The notes: generated by a model from the sequence alone, not told the origin. Numbered from the stretch's first letter, positions 27,662 to 36,682 are shown. The stretch is DNA of 64,000 nt from Nitrospiraceae bacterium UBA2600 (GCA_002339325.1 DDKK01000015.1:28678-92677), one strand, 5' to 3'. Translations and numbers: made by a program.

Positions 27662-28053
27662 ATTTTCACCTTATTTAAAATTATTTCTCTTATTTTTGTT
27701 GCAATTTCGTAAGAATATTTAGCTTCCTCAAGGGTGGGTTCATAAAATGTATCTGGATATCGAACTTCTACAGAAAATTCTGTTAATCTCTCTAAATCTT
27801 CTTCAAACTCTTTCAATTCTGGGATGAGATCTACAATTTCTGAGAGTAGTCTAACAAGATCATGGGTTTTACTTATGTCTCTCTGAAAATATACAAGTGC
27901 TCCCTTGAAAAATTTCTCTACTGCCTGCTGAGCATGAAAACAGACTGTATCAGTTGGAAAGTCCTCACTTTTTAAATTGTTTTCGATGTTTTTAATATCG
28001 TTTTCTGCTTTCTTAAACCATCTAAGAACTATTTCTTCCTTTAGATTTTTCAT
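27658..28053 (-). CDS. HEPN-domain protein (HepT-like), partner of the MNT gene
   Basis: This is a 131-residue HEPN-domain protein of the nucleotidyltransferase-associated type. The core FHAQQAVEKFFKGALVYF and the following R-X5-H (Arg58, His64 in RDISKTHDL) match the HEPN RNase-type signature. With the MNT protein encoded just upstream (32-base overlap) it forms the classic MNT/HEPN pair, often a toxin-antitoxin in which HEPN is the RNase and MNT silences it by nucleotide transfer. Whether this pair is toxic cannot be read from the sequence. Confidence 0.85.
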   Translation of the reverse strand: MKNLKEEIVLRWFKKAENDIKNIENNLKSEDFPTDTVCFHAQQAVEKFFKGALVYFQRDISKTHDLVRLLSEIVDLIPELKEFEEDLERLTEFSVEVRYPDTFYEPTLEEAKYSYEIATKIREIILNKVKI

Positions 28054-28369
28054 ATATTATCTTCCCATTTTTAAAGGCTGTGTATAAAATTGTACCTCTT
28101 ATATCCCTAAGTTCTCTTTCCTCCTTCGGCGTGAAGACAAAAACATCAAGGGAGAAATTTCTTCCAGGAAAAAGCCTTCTAACGATTAAATTTCTTCTAT
28201 GTTGGGATTCTGCTGTATCCCAGATTATTACTAAATCAATATCGCTCTCTTTTTTTGCCTCACCTGTGGCTTGAGAGCCAAATAAAATAATCTTATCTGG
28301 AGAGATTGAGCTTACTATTTTGTCCTTAATTTCTTCAATAAGTTCTTCGGTTATCATCATTTCACCCAT
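28022..28369 (-). CDS. Minimal nucleotidyltransferase (MNT) domain protein
   Basis: This is a 115-residue nucleotidyltransferase of the MNT family. The signature GSQATGEAKKESDIDLV has the GS (31-32) and both metal Asp residues (43 and 45). The frame is open further upstream to 28417 inside trxB. The ATG at 28369 is chosen because it has an AAGG about 9 bases before it and overlaps the trxB stop by 8 bases; ATG at 28360 or 28357 is also possible. It pairs with the HEPN protein. Confidence 0.83.
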   Translation of the reverse strand: MGEMMITEELIEEIKDKIVSSISPDKIILFGSQATGEAKKESDIDLVIIWDTAESQHRRNLIVRRLFPGRNFSLDVFVFTPKEERELRDIRGTILYTAFKNGKIIYEKSKGRNSS

Positions 28370-29300
28370 GCCAGTCTGCCTTAATACTGCTTCTTCCTCG
28401 AATGTATTTTTCTGCACTAAGAGCTGCTATTGCTCCTTGGGCACAGGCAATAATAACCTGTCTAATAAAGGGACTTGCCACATCTCCTGCAGCATATACT
28501 CCTTTAATACTTGTCTCCATGAAATTATCTACCACAATAAATCCCCTCTCATCAACTTTCAATGCCTCACCGAGAAAATCAGTGATAGGCTGAGACCCCT
28601 GAATGAATACAAATACACCGCTTAAGTTTAATGTTTCCTCAACTCCATCTTTACTTATTTTAAGTCCTGTAACAAAATCAGTTCCTACTATCTCCTTTAT
28701 TGTGTAACCTGTGAGAATTTTAACCTTAATGTTTGTAAAAACAGGATGAGAATCCTCAACCTTTAATTTTGACGATGAAGTTACAAGATAGCATAGCTCA
28801 ACAAACTCTGTAAGATAAACAGCCTCCTTGGCTGCTTCTTCGCTATCTCCAAGGACTGCCACGGTTTTCCCTCTAAAAAAGGGAGCATCACAGACAGCAC
28901 AGTAGCTTACACCTCTTCCGAGAAATTCTCCCTCTCCCTTTATGGTAGGTTTTCTTCCCATAGAACCAGTGGCAATGATAACTGTTTTCCCCTTGTAACT
29001 TCCACTCATGGTAATAACTTCCTTTATCTCTGATACAAGGTCAACTCCAACTACCTGCTCTTCTCTATATTCAGCACCAAATGAAATAGCCTGTGTGCGA
29101 ATTCTATCAAGGAGTTCCTTTCCTGTTAAAGGTCTCTCCATTCCAGGATAATTCTCAATCAAAGAGGCATAGGCAAGGGCTCCTGCAGTTTTTGATTTAT
29201 CAAGTATGAGTGTCTTAAGGTTTGCCCTTGCTGCATAAATTCCTGCTGTAAGTCCTGCAGGTCCTCCACCAATTATTATTACATCGTAGACTTCACTCAT
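28362..29300 (-). CDS. trxB: Thioredoxin reductase-like flavoprotein
   Basis: This is an FAD/NAD(P)H disulfide reductase of 312 residues. FAD-binding GGGPAGLTAG is at 11-20, the redox pair CAVC at Cys134 and Cys137, the NAD(P) site in VAVLGDSEEAAKEA, and the C-terminal FAD motif GVYAAGDV. The NAD(P)-site glycine pattern is GDSEEA rather than GGGDSA, so the electron donor may not be NADPH; ferredoxin- or other-donor variants exist in anaerobes. It overlaps the 97-residue gene upstream by 8 bases. Confidence 0.88.
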   Translation of the reverse strand: MSEVYDVIIIGGGPAGLTAGIYAARANLKTLILDKSKTAGALAYASLIENYPGMERPLTGKELLDRIRTQAISFGAEYREEQVVGVDLVSEIKEVITMSGSYKGKTVIIATGSMGRKPTIKGEGEFLGRGVSYCAVCDAPFFRGKTVAVLGDSEEAAKEAVYLTEFVELCYLVTSSSKLKVEDSHPVFTNIKVKILTGYTIKEIVGTDFVTGLKISKDGVEETLNLSGVFVFIQGSQPITDFLGEALKVDERGFIVVDNFMETSIKGVYAAGDVASPFIRQVIIACAQGAIAALSAEKYIRGRSSIKADWHG

Positions 29301-29586
29301 AAAGCCTCCCTATAGAAGTTTTAAAAGTGTCTTTCCATCTTTTTATCCAAAATCTCATTCCTCTCTTTATTTCAGGATACTTGAAGGCAATTGTTTCAGT
29401 CTCTTCAGGATAGAGTCTAAAAATTCTCTCTATCTCCTCAAACTTTCCATATCTTAAAACCCTAAGAATCAAAACCTCAAGAGGTGCCTCAATCTTGTAG
29501 TCCCACAGATACTTGGAAAACTCCTCAGGAATTATAACTTTTTCAAAGAAGTCCCAACGGATTCTATTCAAAGTACTTGAGCACAT
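29293..29586 (-). CDS. Small conserved-looking protein of unknown function
   Basis: This is a 97-residue, mostly helical protein (IPEEFSKYLWDYKIEAPLEV, RVLRYGKFEEIERIF). The style resembles small proteins often encoded beside nucleotidyltransferases (DUF6922-like), but this is only a resemblance. The ATG at 29586 overlaps the mqnC stop region by 23 bases; the frame is open further upstream inside mqnC. Its end overlaps the trxB start by 8 bases, so it is embedded in the operon and probably translated. Confidence 0.6.
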   Translation of the reverse strand: MCSSTLNRIRWDFFEKVIIPEEFSKYLWDYKIEAPLEVLILRVLRYGKFEEIERIFRLYPEETETIAFKYPEIKRGMRFWIKRWKDTFKTSIGRLYE

Positions 29587-30619
29587 TGTAATAGGTATCT
29601 CTCTGGGCAGGCTTAAACCCTGCTGACTTAATTGCACTGATTATCTCATCCATTGTAACTCTGTAGCTTACACCTGCTGCTCTTACAACATTTTCTTCAA
29701 GCATTGTTGAACCAAAGTCATTAGCACCAAAACGAAGCCCTACCTGGGCAATCTTTATTCCCTGTGTCACCCATGAAACCTGAATATTAGGGAAGTTGTT
29801 AAGATATATTCTACTTAGGGCAAGCACTTTGAGATACTTTACAGCACCTGCAGGCTCAATCTCTGGATTTTCTCTCTTTAGCTCTGTATTCCAAGGCTGA
29901 AAACTCCAAGGGATAAAGGCAGTAAATCCAGCAGTCTCATCCTGAAGGCTTCTTAATTTATCAAGATGCTCAATTATGTCCTCATCTGAGTCAATACTTC
30001 CAAACATCATCGTTGCTGAGGTCTTCATTCCAAGCAAGTGTGCTTCCCGCATTACACTCAACCACTCATCTGATTTAATCTTATTCGGTGACTGACGAAT
30101 TCTAACTCTGTCTGAAAGTATTTCTGCGCCTCCTCCGGGAATTGTATCAAGTCCAGCCTCTTTGAGCCTAATCAAGATTTCTCTTACAGATAGCCCCTCT
30201 TTTCTACTAAGAAAGGTAATCTCTGGAGGAGAGAATCCGTGAACATGAATCTTGAAATTCTTCTTGATGAACCTTAGCATCTCCACATAAAAATCAAGTC
30301 CAAGCTCGGGGTGGACTCCACCTTGAAGAAGTATCTGAGTGCCTCCCTTGGCAATGGTCTCCTCAATTTTTTGGGAAAGCTCATCATAGGTAATCACATA
30401 GGCTTCGGGGTCTTCCTTCGGTCTCCAAAAAGCACAGAATTTACAACGATTTATGCAAACGTTCGTGTAGTTTATGTTTCTATCTACCACAAAGGTAACA
30501 ACCTCTTCGGGATGAAGTCTCCTTCTTATCTGGTCTGCTTCTTTTCCAAGTTCATGGAGATGGATTTCTTGTATCATTTTGAGAGCATATTCTTTTTCTA
30601 AACGAAGTGTGTTAGCCAT
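29564..30619 (-). CDS. mqnC: Cyclic dehypoxanthine futalosine synthase (radical SAM)
   Basis: This is a radical SAM enzyme of the futalosine route to menaquinone that closes the ring of dehypoxanthine futalosine. It has 351 residues. The cluster motif C-X3-C-X2-C is at Cys55, Cys59 and Cys62 (CINRCKFCAF). GGGAEIL and the long TFIPWSFQPWNTEL segment are typical of MqnC. It overlaps mqnE by 8 bases. Menaquinone is the electron carrier that the Qmo complex uses in sulfate reducers, so the gene fits the energy metabolism seen at the right end of the window. Confidence 0.93.
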   Translation of the reverse strand: MANTLRLEKEYALKMIQEIHLHELGKEADQIRRRLHPEEVVTFVVDRNINYTNVCINRCKFCAFWRPKEDPEAYVITYDELSQKIEETIAKGGTQILLQGGVHPELGLDFYVEMLRFIKKNFKIHVHGFSPPEITFLSRKEGLSVREILIRLKEAGLDTIPGGGAEILSDRVRIRQSPNKIKSDEWLSVMREAHLLGMKTSATMMFGSIDSDEDIIEHLDKLRSLQDETAGFTAFIPWSFQPWNTELKRENPEIEPAGAVKYLKVLALSRIYLNNFPNIQVSWVTQGIKIAQVGLRFGANDFGSTMLEENVVRAAGVSYRVTMDEIISAIKSAGFKPAQRDTYYNVLKYFE

Positions 30620-31688
30620 ATATCCTAAGGGAATTATAAAAACTATCCCTCTCTACAGGAATCTTACCTGTCTCCCTTACGAGATGGACTATTTCACTAA
30701 TTCCCATTCCTCTCTTTGAACGGGCACCTGCAGAGTGGGCAATTCTCTCTTCAATAACAGTTCCTTCAAGGCAATCTGCACCAAATAGAAGGGCAAGCTG
30801 TGCAAGTTTCTCTCCAAGCATTATCCAATAAGCCTTAATGTGAGGAATATTGTCAAGGACAAGCCTTGAAATGGCAATTGTTTTTAGATCATCTATCCCT
30901 GATGGATAGGGAACTTTAATGTCTGTATTTTCAGGCTGATAGCTTAAAGGGATGAAGGCAAGGAAACCTCCTGTTTGGTCTTGCAATTCTCTCAATCTAA
31001 ACAGATGGTCAACTCTATCCTCATAGGACTCCACATGTCCATAAAGCATCGTAGCATTTGTTTTAATTCCAAGAGTGTGAGCGGTTTTAGCTATCTTAAG
31101 CCATCGCTCTCCAGAGATTTTTTCAGGGCATATCTGATTCCTCACTGATGATTCAAAAATCTCTGCCCCTCCACCTGGCATTATGTCAAGTCCTGCCTCT
31201 TTTAATCTAAGCATTACCTCTTCCTCGGACAGTCCCGACTTTCTTGAAAAATAATCTATCTCTACAGCAGTAAAGGCTTTAATTCCAATCTCTGGAAACT
31301 CACTTTTTATTGAACTCAGTATCTCAAGATAGTAGTCAAAATTCCAATCAGGATGAAGTCCAGAGACAATATGAACCTCGCTAAGTCTTCCAAGTTCTTG
31401 CTTAGCTTTTCTAACGTCTTCAAGAATATCATCAATTGTCATCTCATAGGCATCCCTATCTCCCTTTGAACGAGAAAAGGCACAGAAGCGACAACGATTA
31501 ACACAGATGTTTGTAGGATTTATGTGCCGATTTAGAATGAAGTATACCCTATCTCCGTTAACTCTTCTTGAAACTTTATCGGCGAGCTCACCTATTTCAT
31601 GGATTCGGTCAGACTGAAAAAGATATAAAGCATCATCTCTTGAAAGCCTCTCTCCAGCCTCAATTTTTCCTTTAATTTCGGCAAACAT
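30612..31688 (-). CDS. mqnE: Aminofutalosine synthase (radical SAM)
   Basis: This is a radical SAM enzyme that joins SAM-derived adenosine to 3-(1-carboxyvinyloxy)benzoate to give aminofutalosine, an early step in the futalosine menaquinone pathway. It has 358 residues, with cluster Cys62, Cys66 and Cys69 (CVNRCRFCAF), HIVSGLHPDW, PGGGAEIF and LAFIPLSYQPENT. The ATG at 31688 has no Shine-Dalgarno sequence and lies 6 bases after an extended -10 box, so the transcript is probably leaderless. It is the first gene of an eight-gene minus-strand operon. Confidence 0.94.
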   Translation of the reverse strand: MFAEIKGKIEAGERLSRDDALYLFQSDRIHEIGELADKVSRRVNGDRVYFILNRHINPTNICVNRCRFCAFSRSKGDRDAYEMTIDDILEDVRKAKQELGRLSEVHIVSGLHPDWNFDYYLEILSSIKSEFPEIGIKAFTAVEIDYFSRKSGLSEEEVMLRLKEAGLDIMPGGGAEIFESSVRNQICPEKISGERWLKIAKTAHTLGIKTNATMLYGHVESYEDRVDHLFRLRELQDQTGGFLAFIPLSYQPENTDIKVPYPSGIDDLKTIAISRLVLDNIPHIKAYWIMLGEKLAQLALLFGADCLEGTVIEERIAHSAGARSKRGMGISEIVHLVRETGKIPVERDSFYNSLRIYG

Positions 31689-31694
31689 AAGCTT

Positions 31695-31703
31695 ATTATA
31701 GCA
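31695..31703 (-). promoter_or_regulatory. Extended -10 promoter of mqnE, leaderless
   Basis: The minus strand reads TGCTATAAT, a perfect -10 with TGn extension, ending 6 bases before the mqnE ATG. Transcription should start on or next to the A of the start codon. No strong -35 is seen, as is common with extended -10 promoters. Confidence 0.6.
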
Positions 31704-31710
31704 CTGCTCA

Positions 31711-31739
31711 TTGATTTATTTTAAGTTTTCATTTAAAAT
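31711..31739 (+). promoter_or_regulatory. Promoter of the pyruvate carboxylase operon
   Basis: TTGATT (31711-31716) and TAAAAT (31734-31739) are separated by 17 bases. Transcription would start near 31746, followed by AAAGGAG just before the ATG at 31767. Confidence 0.6.
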
Positions 31740-31766
31740 TTTTATATTTACCTTAAAAGGAGTGTT

Positions 31767-33182
31767 ATGTTCAAAAAAGTTTTAATTGCCAACAGAGGAG
31801 AAATTGCCCTAAGGGTTATCCGTGCCTGCAAAGAACTCGGGATAAGAACAGTTGCCATCTACTGTGAACCCGATGCAACGGCAAGATATGTAAAGAAAGC
31901 TGATGAAGCCTATTTAGTAACTCCAGGACCCTTAAGAGGATATCTTAACATCTATGGAATTGTAGAGCTTGCAAAGAATGTTGGCTGTGACGCAATCCAT
32001 CCTGGTTATGGCTTTCTCTCTGAAAATCCTCAATTTGCAGAAGCCTGCATAGGAGCAGGGATTACATTCATCGGACCCAATCCTCAGGCAATAAGAAAAA
32101 TGGGGCTTAAAGATGAAGCTCGTAAAATTGCCAAAGAACTGGGCATTCCTCTTTTGCCTGGAACACCTCCGATTAAAGACATTGAAGAGGCGGTAAGCGC
32201 AGCAAAGGAAATTGGCTATCCTGTCATGGTTAAAGCCACTGCAGGTGGTGGAGGAAGAGGTCTGAGAATCTGTTATGACGAAGAATCCCTTAGAAGACAG
32301 ATACCTATTGCCATGTCTGAAGCCAAAAAAGCCTTTGGAGATGAAAGAATTTTCATAGAGAAATATCTTGAAAGACCACATCACATTGAGATACAGGTAA
32401 TGGCAGACAAGTACGGAAAAATAATCCATCTTGGTGAAAGAGACTGTTCAATACAGCGAAGGCATCAAAAGCTGATTGAAATAGCTCCGTCTTTGCTGCT
32501 TACTGAAAAAGTAAGAGCTCAGATGGGAGAGGCAGCAAAAAAAATTGCCCATGCAGTTGGATATGACAATGTTGGCACAGTAGAATTTCTTGTTGATGAA
32601 AATCTCAATTACTATTTCCTTGAGATGAATACAAGAATACAGGTAGAGCACACAATTACCGAGGAAATTACAGGAATAGACCTTGTACAAAACATGATTA
32701 AAATTGCTTATGGTGAACCCCTTGACATAAAGCAGTATGAGGTAACCCTAAGCGGATATGCAATCCAGTGTAGAATCAATGCAGAAGACCCGCTTAATGA
32801 CTTTTTACCATCAACAGGAGTTGTAACAGCCTACTACTCTCCCGGTGGATTTGGTATAAGAATAGACGGGCATGTGGCAGAGGGATATCATGTTCCACCC
32901 TACTATGACTCTCTTCTTGCCAAGCTTGTTGCACGAGGTCGCACCTGGGAGGAAGTAGTTCGCAGAATGCATCGTGCCTTAAGTGAATATATAATCAGAG
33001 GAGTAAAGACCACAATACCTCTTTATATAAAAATTATGGAAGATGAGGATTTCAGAAAAGGCAACTTTAGTACAAAATACATTGAAGAAAAACTTCCAAG
33101 CCTTCTTTATACTGAAGAGAAAGATCCTTTTGATTTAGCAGTGATTCTTTCTGCTGCAATTGTAGCACATAGTAAAGTGTAA
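31767..33182 (+). CDS. pycA: Pyruvate carboxylase subunit A (biotin carboxylase)
   Basis: This is the ATP-dependent biotin carboxylase subunit, 471 residues. The N-terminal domain starts KVLIANRGEIALRVIRA, the ATP-grasp domain has the glycine loop KATAGGGGRGLRI, and the catalytic region has EMNTRIQVEHTITEEITG. The next gene supplies the carboxyltransferase and biotin carrier, so the pair is the two-subunit pyruvate carboxylase type rather than acetyl-CoA carboxylase. Its product oxaloacetate would feed gluconeogenesis and the incomplete TCA routes of an anaerobe. Confidence 0.93.
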   Translation: MFKKVLIANRGEIALRVIRACKELGIRTVAIYCEPDATARYVKKADEAYLVTPGPLRGYLNIYGIVELAKNVGCDAIHPGYGFLSENPQFAEACIGAGITFIGPNPQAIRKMGLKDEARKIAKELGIPLLPGTPPIKDIEEAVSAAKEIGYPVMVKATAGGGGRGLRICYDEESLRRQIPIAMSEAKKAFGDERIFIEKYLERPHHIEIQVMADKYGKIIHLGERDCSIQRRHQKLIEIAPSLLLTEKVRAQMGEAAKKIAHAVGYDNVGTVEFLVDENLNYYFLEMNTRIQVEHTITEEITGIDLVQNMIKIAYGEPLDIKQYEVTLSGYAIQCRINAEDPLNDFLPSTGVVTAYYSPGGFGIRIDGHVAEGYHVPPYYDSLLAKLVARGRTWEEVVRRMHRALSEYIIRGVKTTIPLYIKIMEDEDFRKGNFSTKYIEEKLPSLLYTEEKDPFDLAVILSAAIVAHSKV

Positions 33183-33203
33183 ATAATATTTGAGAGGTGT
33201 AAC

Positions 33204-35030
33204 ATGTCAAAATCACCCGTGAAAATAATGGATACAACTTTTAGAGACGCCCATCAAAGCCTCCATGCAACGAGAATGAGACTTGAAGACATTGTCCCTA
33301 TTTGCGAAAAAATGGATCAGGTCGGCTTTCATTCCCTTGAAGTATGGGGAGGTGCAACCTTTGACAGTTGTCTGAGATTTCTAAGAGAAGACCCTTGGGA
33401 AAGGCTTAGAACAATCAGAAGTCTCGCTAAAAATACAAAGCTTCAGATGCTTCTTAGAGGACAGAATCTTGTAGGATATAGACACTACGCTGATGATGTA
33501 GTTGAGAAGTTTGTTGAGAAAACCATAGAGAACGGAATAGATATTCTAAGAATTTTTGATGCTCTAAATGACTTAAGAAATTTGGAGAAATCTATTGAAG
33601 CTACTTTGAAATATGGAGGCACTGTTGAAGCAGCTTTTTGCTACACAGTCGGCCCCATATACACAATTGAATACTTTGTTGAACTCGCAAAGAAACTGCG
33701 TGACATGGGAGCTCACATAATCTGCATAAAAGATATGGCTGGATTACTTGACCCTTATACTGCATACAATTTAATAAAGAAACTGAAAGAAGAAATTGAT
33801 TTGCCCATCCATCTTCACACTCATGACACAGCAGGAATGGCAGTGGCCACCACTATAAAAGCAATTGAAGCAGGCGTTGATATTGTTGATACAGCAATGT
33901 CTACGATGGCAGGTGGAACTTCTCAGCCACCACTTGAAACAATATGTCACATTCTTAAGGGAACAGAGAGAGACCCTAAATTTAATATGGAGCTTCTTGA
34001 TGAGATTGCCGATTACTTCTATGAAGTAAGAAAGAAATACAAAGCCCTTGAAAGTGAATACACAGGACCAGACCCGAAAGTAATTGTCTATCAAGTTCCA
34101 GGAGGAATGCTAAGTAATCTTGTAAATCAACTGAGAGAGCAAAATGCTTTGCACAGAATACGAGAGGTTATGGAAGAAATTCCACAGGTAAGGGAAGACT
34201 TTGGTTATCCTCCTCTTGTAACTCCTTCAAGTCAGATAGTAGGGACTCAGGCAACTCTGAATGTTCTAACAGGTGAAAGATACAAAATGGTTACAACAGA
34301 AACAAAAAATTACTTTAAGGGGCTATATGGAAGACCTCCTGTGCCAGTGAATGAAGAAGTAAGAAAAAAAATACTTGGTGATGAGGAGTTTATTACAGTA
34401 AGGCCAGCAGATTTATTACAACCAGAATTTGAAAAAGCTAAGGCAGAACTTAAAGATAAAGCTCGTTCCGATGAAGATGTTCTTAGTTATTGTCTTTTCC
34501 CTAAGATTTATCTTGAATTCCTTGAAGCAAAAGAAAAGGGCATCAAAGAAGAAATTCCAACTCCTAAAAAAGAAGAAACAAAACCCACTACATCATCCCT
34601 TGCACCTACTGAATTCGTGATAAATCTCTATGGCGAGTCCTACCATGTAAAAGTTGGTGGAAAGGGACATAAGGTGGATGGTAAGAGACCATATTTCCTC
34701 TATGTTAACAATCAGCTCGTTGAGGTAATAGTAGAACCTCTTCAGGAGATTGTTCCAAGCGAAGAAGGCAAAGTAGAGATAAAACCAAAAGAGTCTGTAA
34801 GACCAAGACCCGCTGAGCCAGGAGATATTACCTCACCAATGCCCGGTACAGTAGTAAAAATTAATGTAAATAAAGGAGATAAAGTAAAAGCCGGTGATAC
34901 GGTTGTAATAGTAGAGGCCATGAAAATGGAAAACGAAATTCACTCACCAATAGATGGAACCGTCGAGGAAATCTACATAAAACAAGGAGACATGGTAAAT
35001 CCGGATGAAGTAATGATAAGGATAAGATAA
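33204..35030 (+). CDS. pycB: Pyruvate/oxaloacetate carboxyltransferase subunit B with biotin carrier domain
   Basis: This 608-residue subunit transfers CO2 from carboxybiotin to pyruvate, or in reverse from oxaloacetate. The TIM-barrel carboxyltransferase opens with DTTFRDAHQSLHATRM and carries the metal HLHTHDTAGMA motif. A conserved carboxylase domain follows, then a Pro/Lys-rich linker (about 450-480), and a C-terminal biotinyl domain with EAMKMENEI (biotin Lys574). No membrane beta or gamma subunits of a sodium-pumping decarboxylase are adjacent, which favours the carboxylase direction. GAGAGG precedes the ATG. Confidence 0.92.
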   Translation: MSKSPVKIMDTTFRDAHQSLHATRMRLEDIVPICEKMDQVGFHSLEVWGGATFDSCLRFLREDPWERLRTIRSLAKNTKLQMLLRGQNLVGYRHYADDVVEKFVEKTIENGIDILRIFDALNDLRNLEKSIEATLKYGGTVEAAFCYTVGPIYTIEYFVELAKKLRDMGAHIICIKDMAGLLDPYTAYNLIKKLKEEIDLPIHLHTHDTAGMAVATTIKAIEAGVDIVDTAMSTMAGGTSQPPLETICHILKGTERDPKFNMELLDEIADYFYEVRKKYKALESEYTGPDPKVIVYQVPGGMLSNLVNQLREQNALHRIREVMEEIPQVREDFGYPPLVTPSSQIVGTQATLNVLTGERYKMVTTETKNYFKGLYGRPPVPVNEEVRKKILGDEEFITVRPADLLQPEFEKAKAELKDKARSDEDVLSYCLFPKIYLEFLEAKEKGIKEEIPTPKKEETKPTTSSLAPTEFVINLYGESYHVKVGGKGHKVDGKRPYFLYVNNQLVEVIVEPLQEIVPSEEGKVEIKPKESVRPRPAEPGDITSPMPGTVVKINVNKGDKVKAGDTVVIVEAMKMENEIHSPIDGTVEEIYIKQGDMVNPDEVMIRIR

Positions 35031-35686
35031 TGGACTTTACAGGCATTTTTAGACAGATAATCATCTCAGCTCCAGCAATTCTTATTGCCATAGTTTTTCA
35101 TGAACTCGCACACGGATGGGTTGCTTATAAGCTCGGTGATAGCACAGCCAAGCTTTCGGGTAGATTAACGCTCAATCCTCTATCTCATATCGACCCCTTT
35201 GGCACCATAATAATGCCTTTAATGTTAATAATACTCACAAGTGGGCAATGGGTTTTCGGATATGCAAAGCCTGTTCCCGTTAATCCTTATAATTTTAAAA
35301 ATCCTCGTGCCGGAATGGCTCTATGTGCTGCTGGTGGACCTGCTGCTAATCTTCTGGTTGCAATAGTAAGCACAGTTTTACTCAAGTGGATATTTCTACC
35401 ATTTATGGGTGTTATTCCTGATTTTATATTCAATCCAACTGTTCTCATACTTAAATCAACGATTCTCATAAACATTGTTCTTGCGGCTTTTAATCTAATA
35501 CCCATTCCTCCGCTCGATGGTGGTAGAATTCTAATGGGGATACTGCCCCTCAGATATTCTGAATTTATGGAGAGAATTGAACCTTACGGTTCTCTGATTG
35601 TTATATTGCTAATTGTTACAGGACTTACAAAAATTTTCGTGTTGCCCTTAGTCAAATTTTTCTATTCCATACTCTCACTTTTTTAG
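35030..35686 (+). CDS. Site-2 protease family membrane metalloprotease (M50)
   Basis: This intramembrane zinc protease has 218 residues and about five membrane segments. The metal motif FHELAHGW has His24, Glu25 and His28; the second site IPPLDGGRIL supplies the Asp ligand. It is the short form without PDZ domains. The ATG shares its A with the pycB stop (TAATG). These short family members are widespread and their substrates are mostly unknown. trpS follows after 9 bases. Confidence 0.9.
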   Translation: MDFTGIFRQIIISAPAILIAIVFHELAHGWVAYKLGDSTAKLSGRLTLNPLSHIDPFGTIIMPLMLIILTSGQWVFGYAKPVPVNPYNFKNPRAGMALCAAGGPAANLLVAIVSTVLLKWIFLPFMGVIPDFIFNPTVLILKSTILINIVLAAFNLIPIPPLDGGRILMGILPLRYSEFMERIEPYGSLIVILLIVTGLTKIFVLPLVKFFYSILSLF

Positions 35687-35695
35687 GAGGCACAG

Positions 35696-36682
35696 ATGGA
35701 CAGAGTGTTAAGCGGAATGCAACCAAGCGGACCGCTTCATTTAGGAAATCTAATAGGAGCGTTGTCAAACTGGGTTAGAATTCAGGATAAATACGAGTGC
35801 TATTTCTTTGTTGCTGACTGGCATGCATTAACAACGGGCTACGGAAATCCCTCCCAAATAAGGGACTATACCCTTGATTTACTAATGAATTTCGTCTCTG
35901 CTGGACTTGACCCTGAGAAATCAACCATATTTATTCAGTCTCAAGTGCCTGAGCATGCTGAACTTCACATTTTCCTTAGCATGATTACACCTCTTGGTTG
36001 GCTTGAGAGAGTTCCAACCTACAAGGAGAAGAAGGAACAAATAAAAGATAAAGACCTTGACACCTATGGATTTTTAGGCTATCCTGTGCTTCAGACTGCA
36101 GACATCATCATCTACAGAGCAAAATACGTTCCCGTGGGTATTGACCAGGTTCCACATCTTGAGATTTCCCGTGAGATTGCAAGAAGGTTTAACTATCTTT
36201 ACGGAAAAGATTTCTTCCCAGAACCAGAAGCCTTGCTTACAGAATTCCCTAAGGTTCCAGGCACAGATGGAAGAAAGATGTCTAAAAGCTACGGCAATGC
36301 AATATATCTCAGTGATGACGAAAAGACCGTTACAGAAAAATTAAGGACAATGGTGACAGACCCAGCAAGAAAAAGAAAAACAGACAAGGGAAATCCTCAA
36401 GTATGTCCTGTGTTTGATTTGCAAAAAATATTCTCTACAGAAGATGAAAGACAGGAAATCACAAAGGGCTGCACAACTGCAACTATTGGCTGTCTGGACT
36501 GTAAAGCAATACTTATAAAGCACGTAATTAATCTTATGAAGCCCATATGGGAAAAGAGACAACACCTCATTGACAATCCTTCTGTTTTACTTGACATAGC
36601 CCTTGAAGGCTCTAAAAAAGCTAAAAAAGTTGCTGGAGAAACTCTAATAAAAATGAAGGAGTTGATTGGATGGATTTCTTAA
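35696..36682 (+). CDS. trpS: Tryptophanyl-tRNA synthetase
   Basis: This is a class Ic aminoacyl-tRNA synthetase that charges tRNA-Trp, 328 residues, normal length. The HIGH-type motif is PLHLGN near the N-terminus (SGMQPSGPLHLGNLIGAL) and the KMSKS loop is GRKMSKSYGN (about 191-200). AGGAGG precedes the ATG. It overlaps the following MoeB-like gene by 13 bases. Confidence 0.97.
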   Translation: MDRVLSGMQPSGPLHLGNLIGALSNWVRIQDKYECYFFVADWHALTTGYGNPSQIRDYTLDLLMNFVSAGLDPEKSTIFIQSQVPEHAELHIFLSMITPLGWLERVPTYKEKKEQIKDKDLDTYGFLGYPVLQTADIIIYRAKYVPVGIDQVPHLEISREIARRFNYLYGKDFFPEPEALLTEFPKVPGTDGRKMSKSYGNAIYLSDDEKTVTEKLRTMVTDPARKRKTDKGNPQVCPVFDLQKIFSTEDERQEITKGCTTATIGCLDCKAILIKHVINLMKPIWEKRQHLIDNPSVLLDIALEGSKKAKKVAGETLIKMKELIGWIS

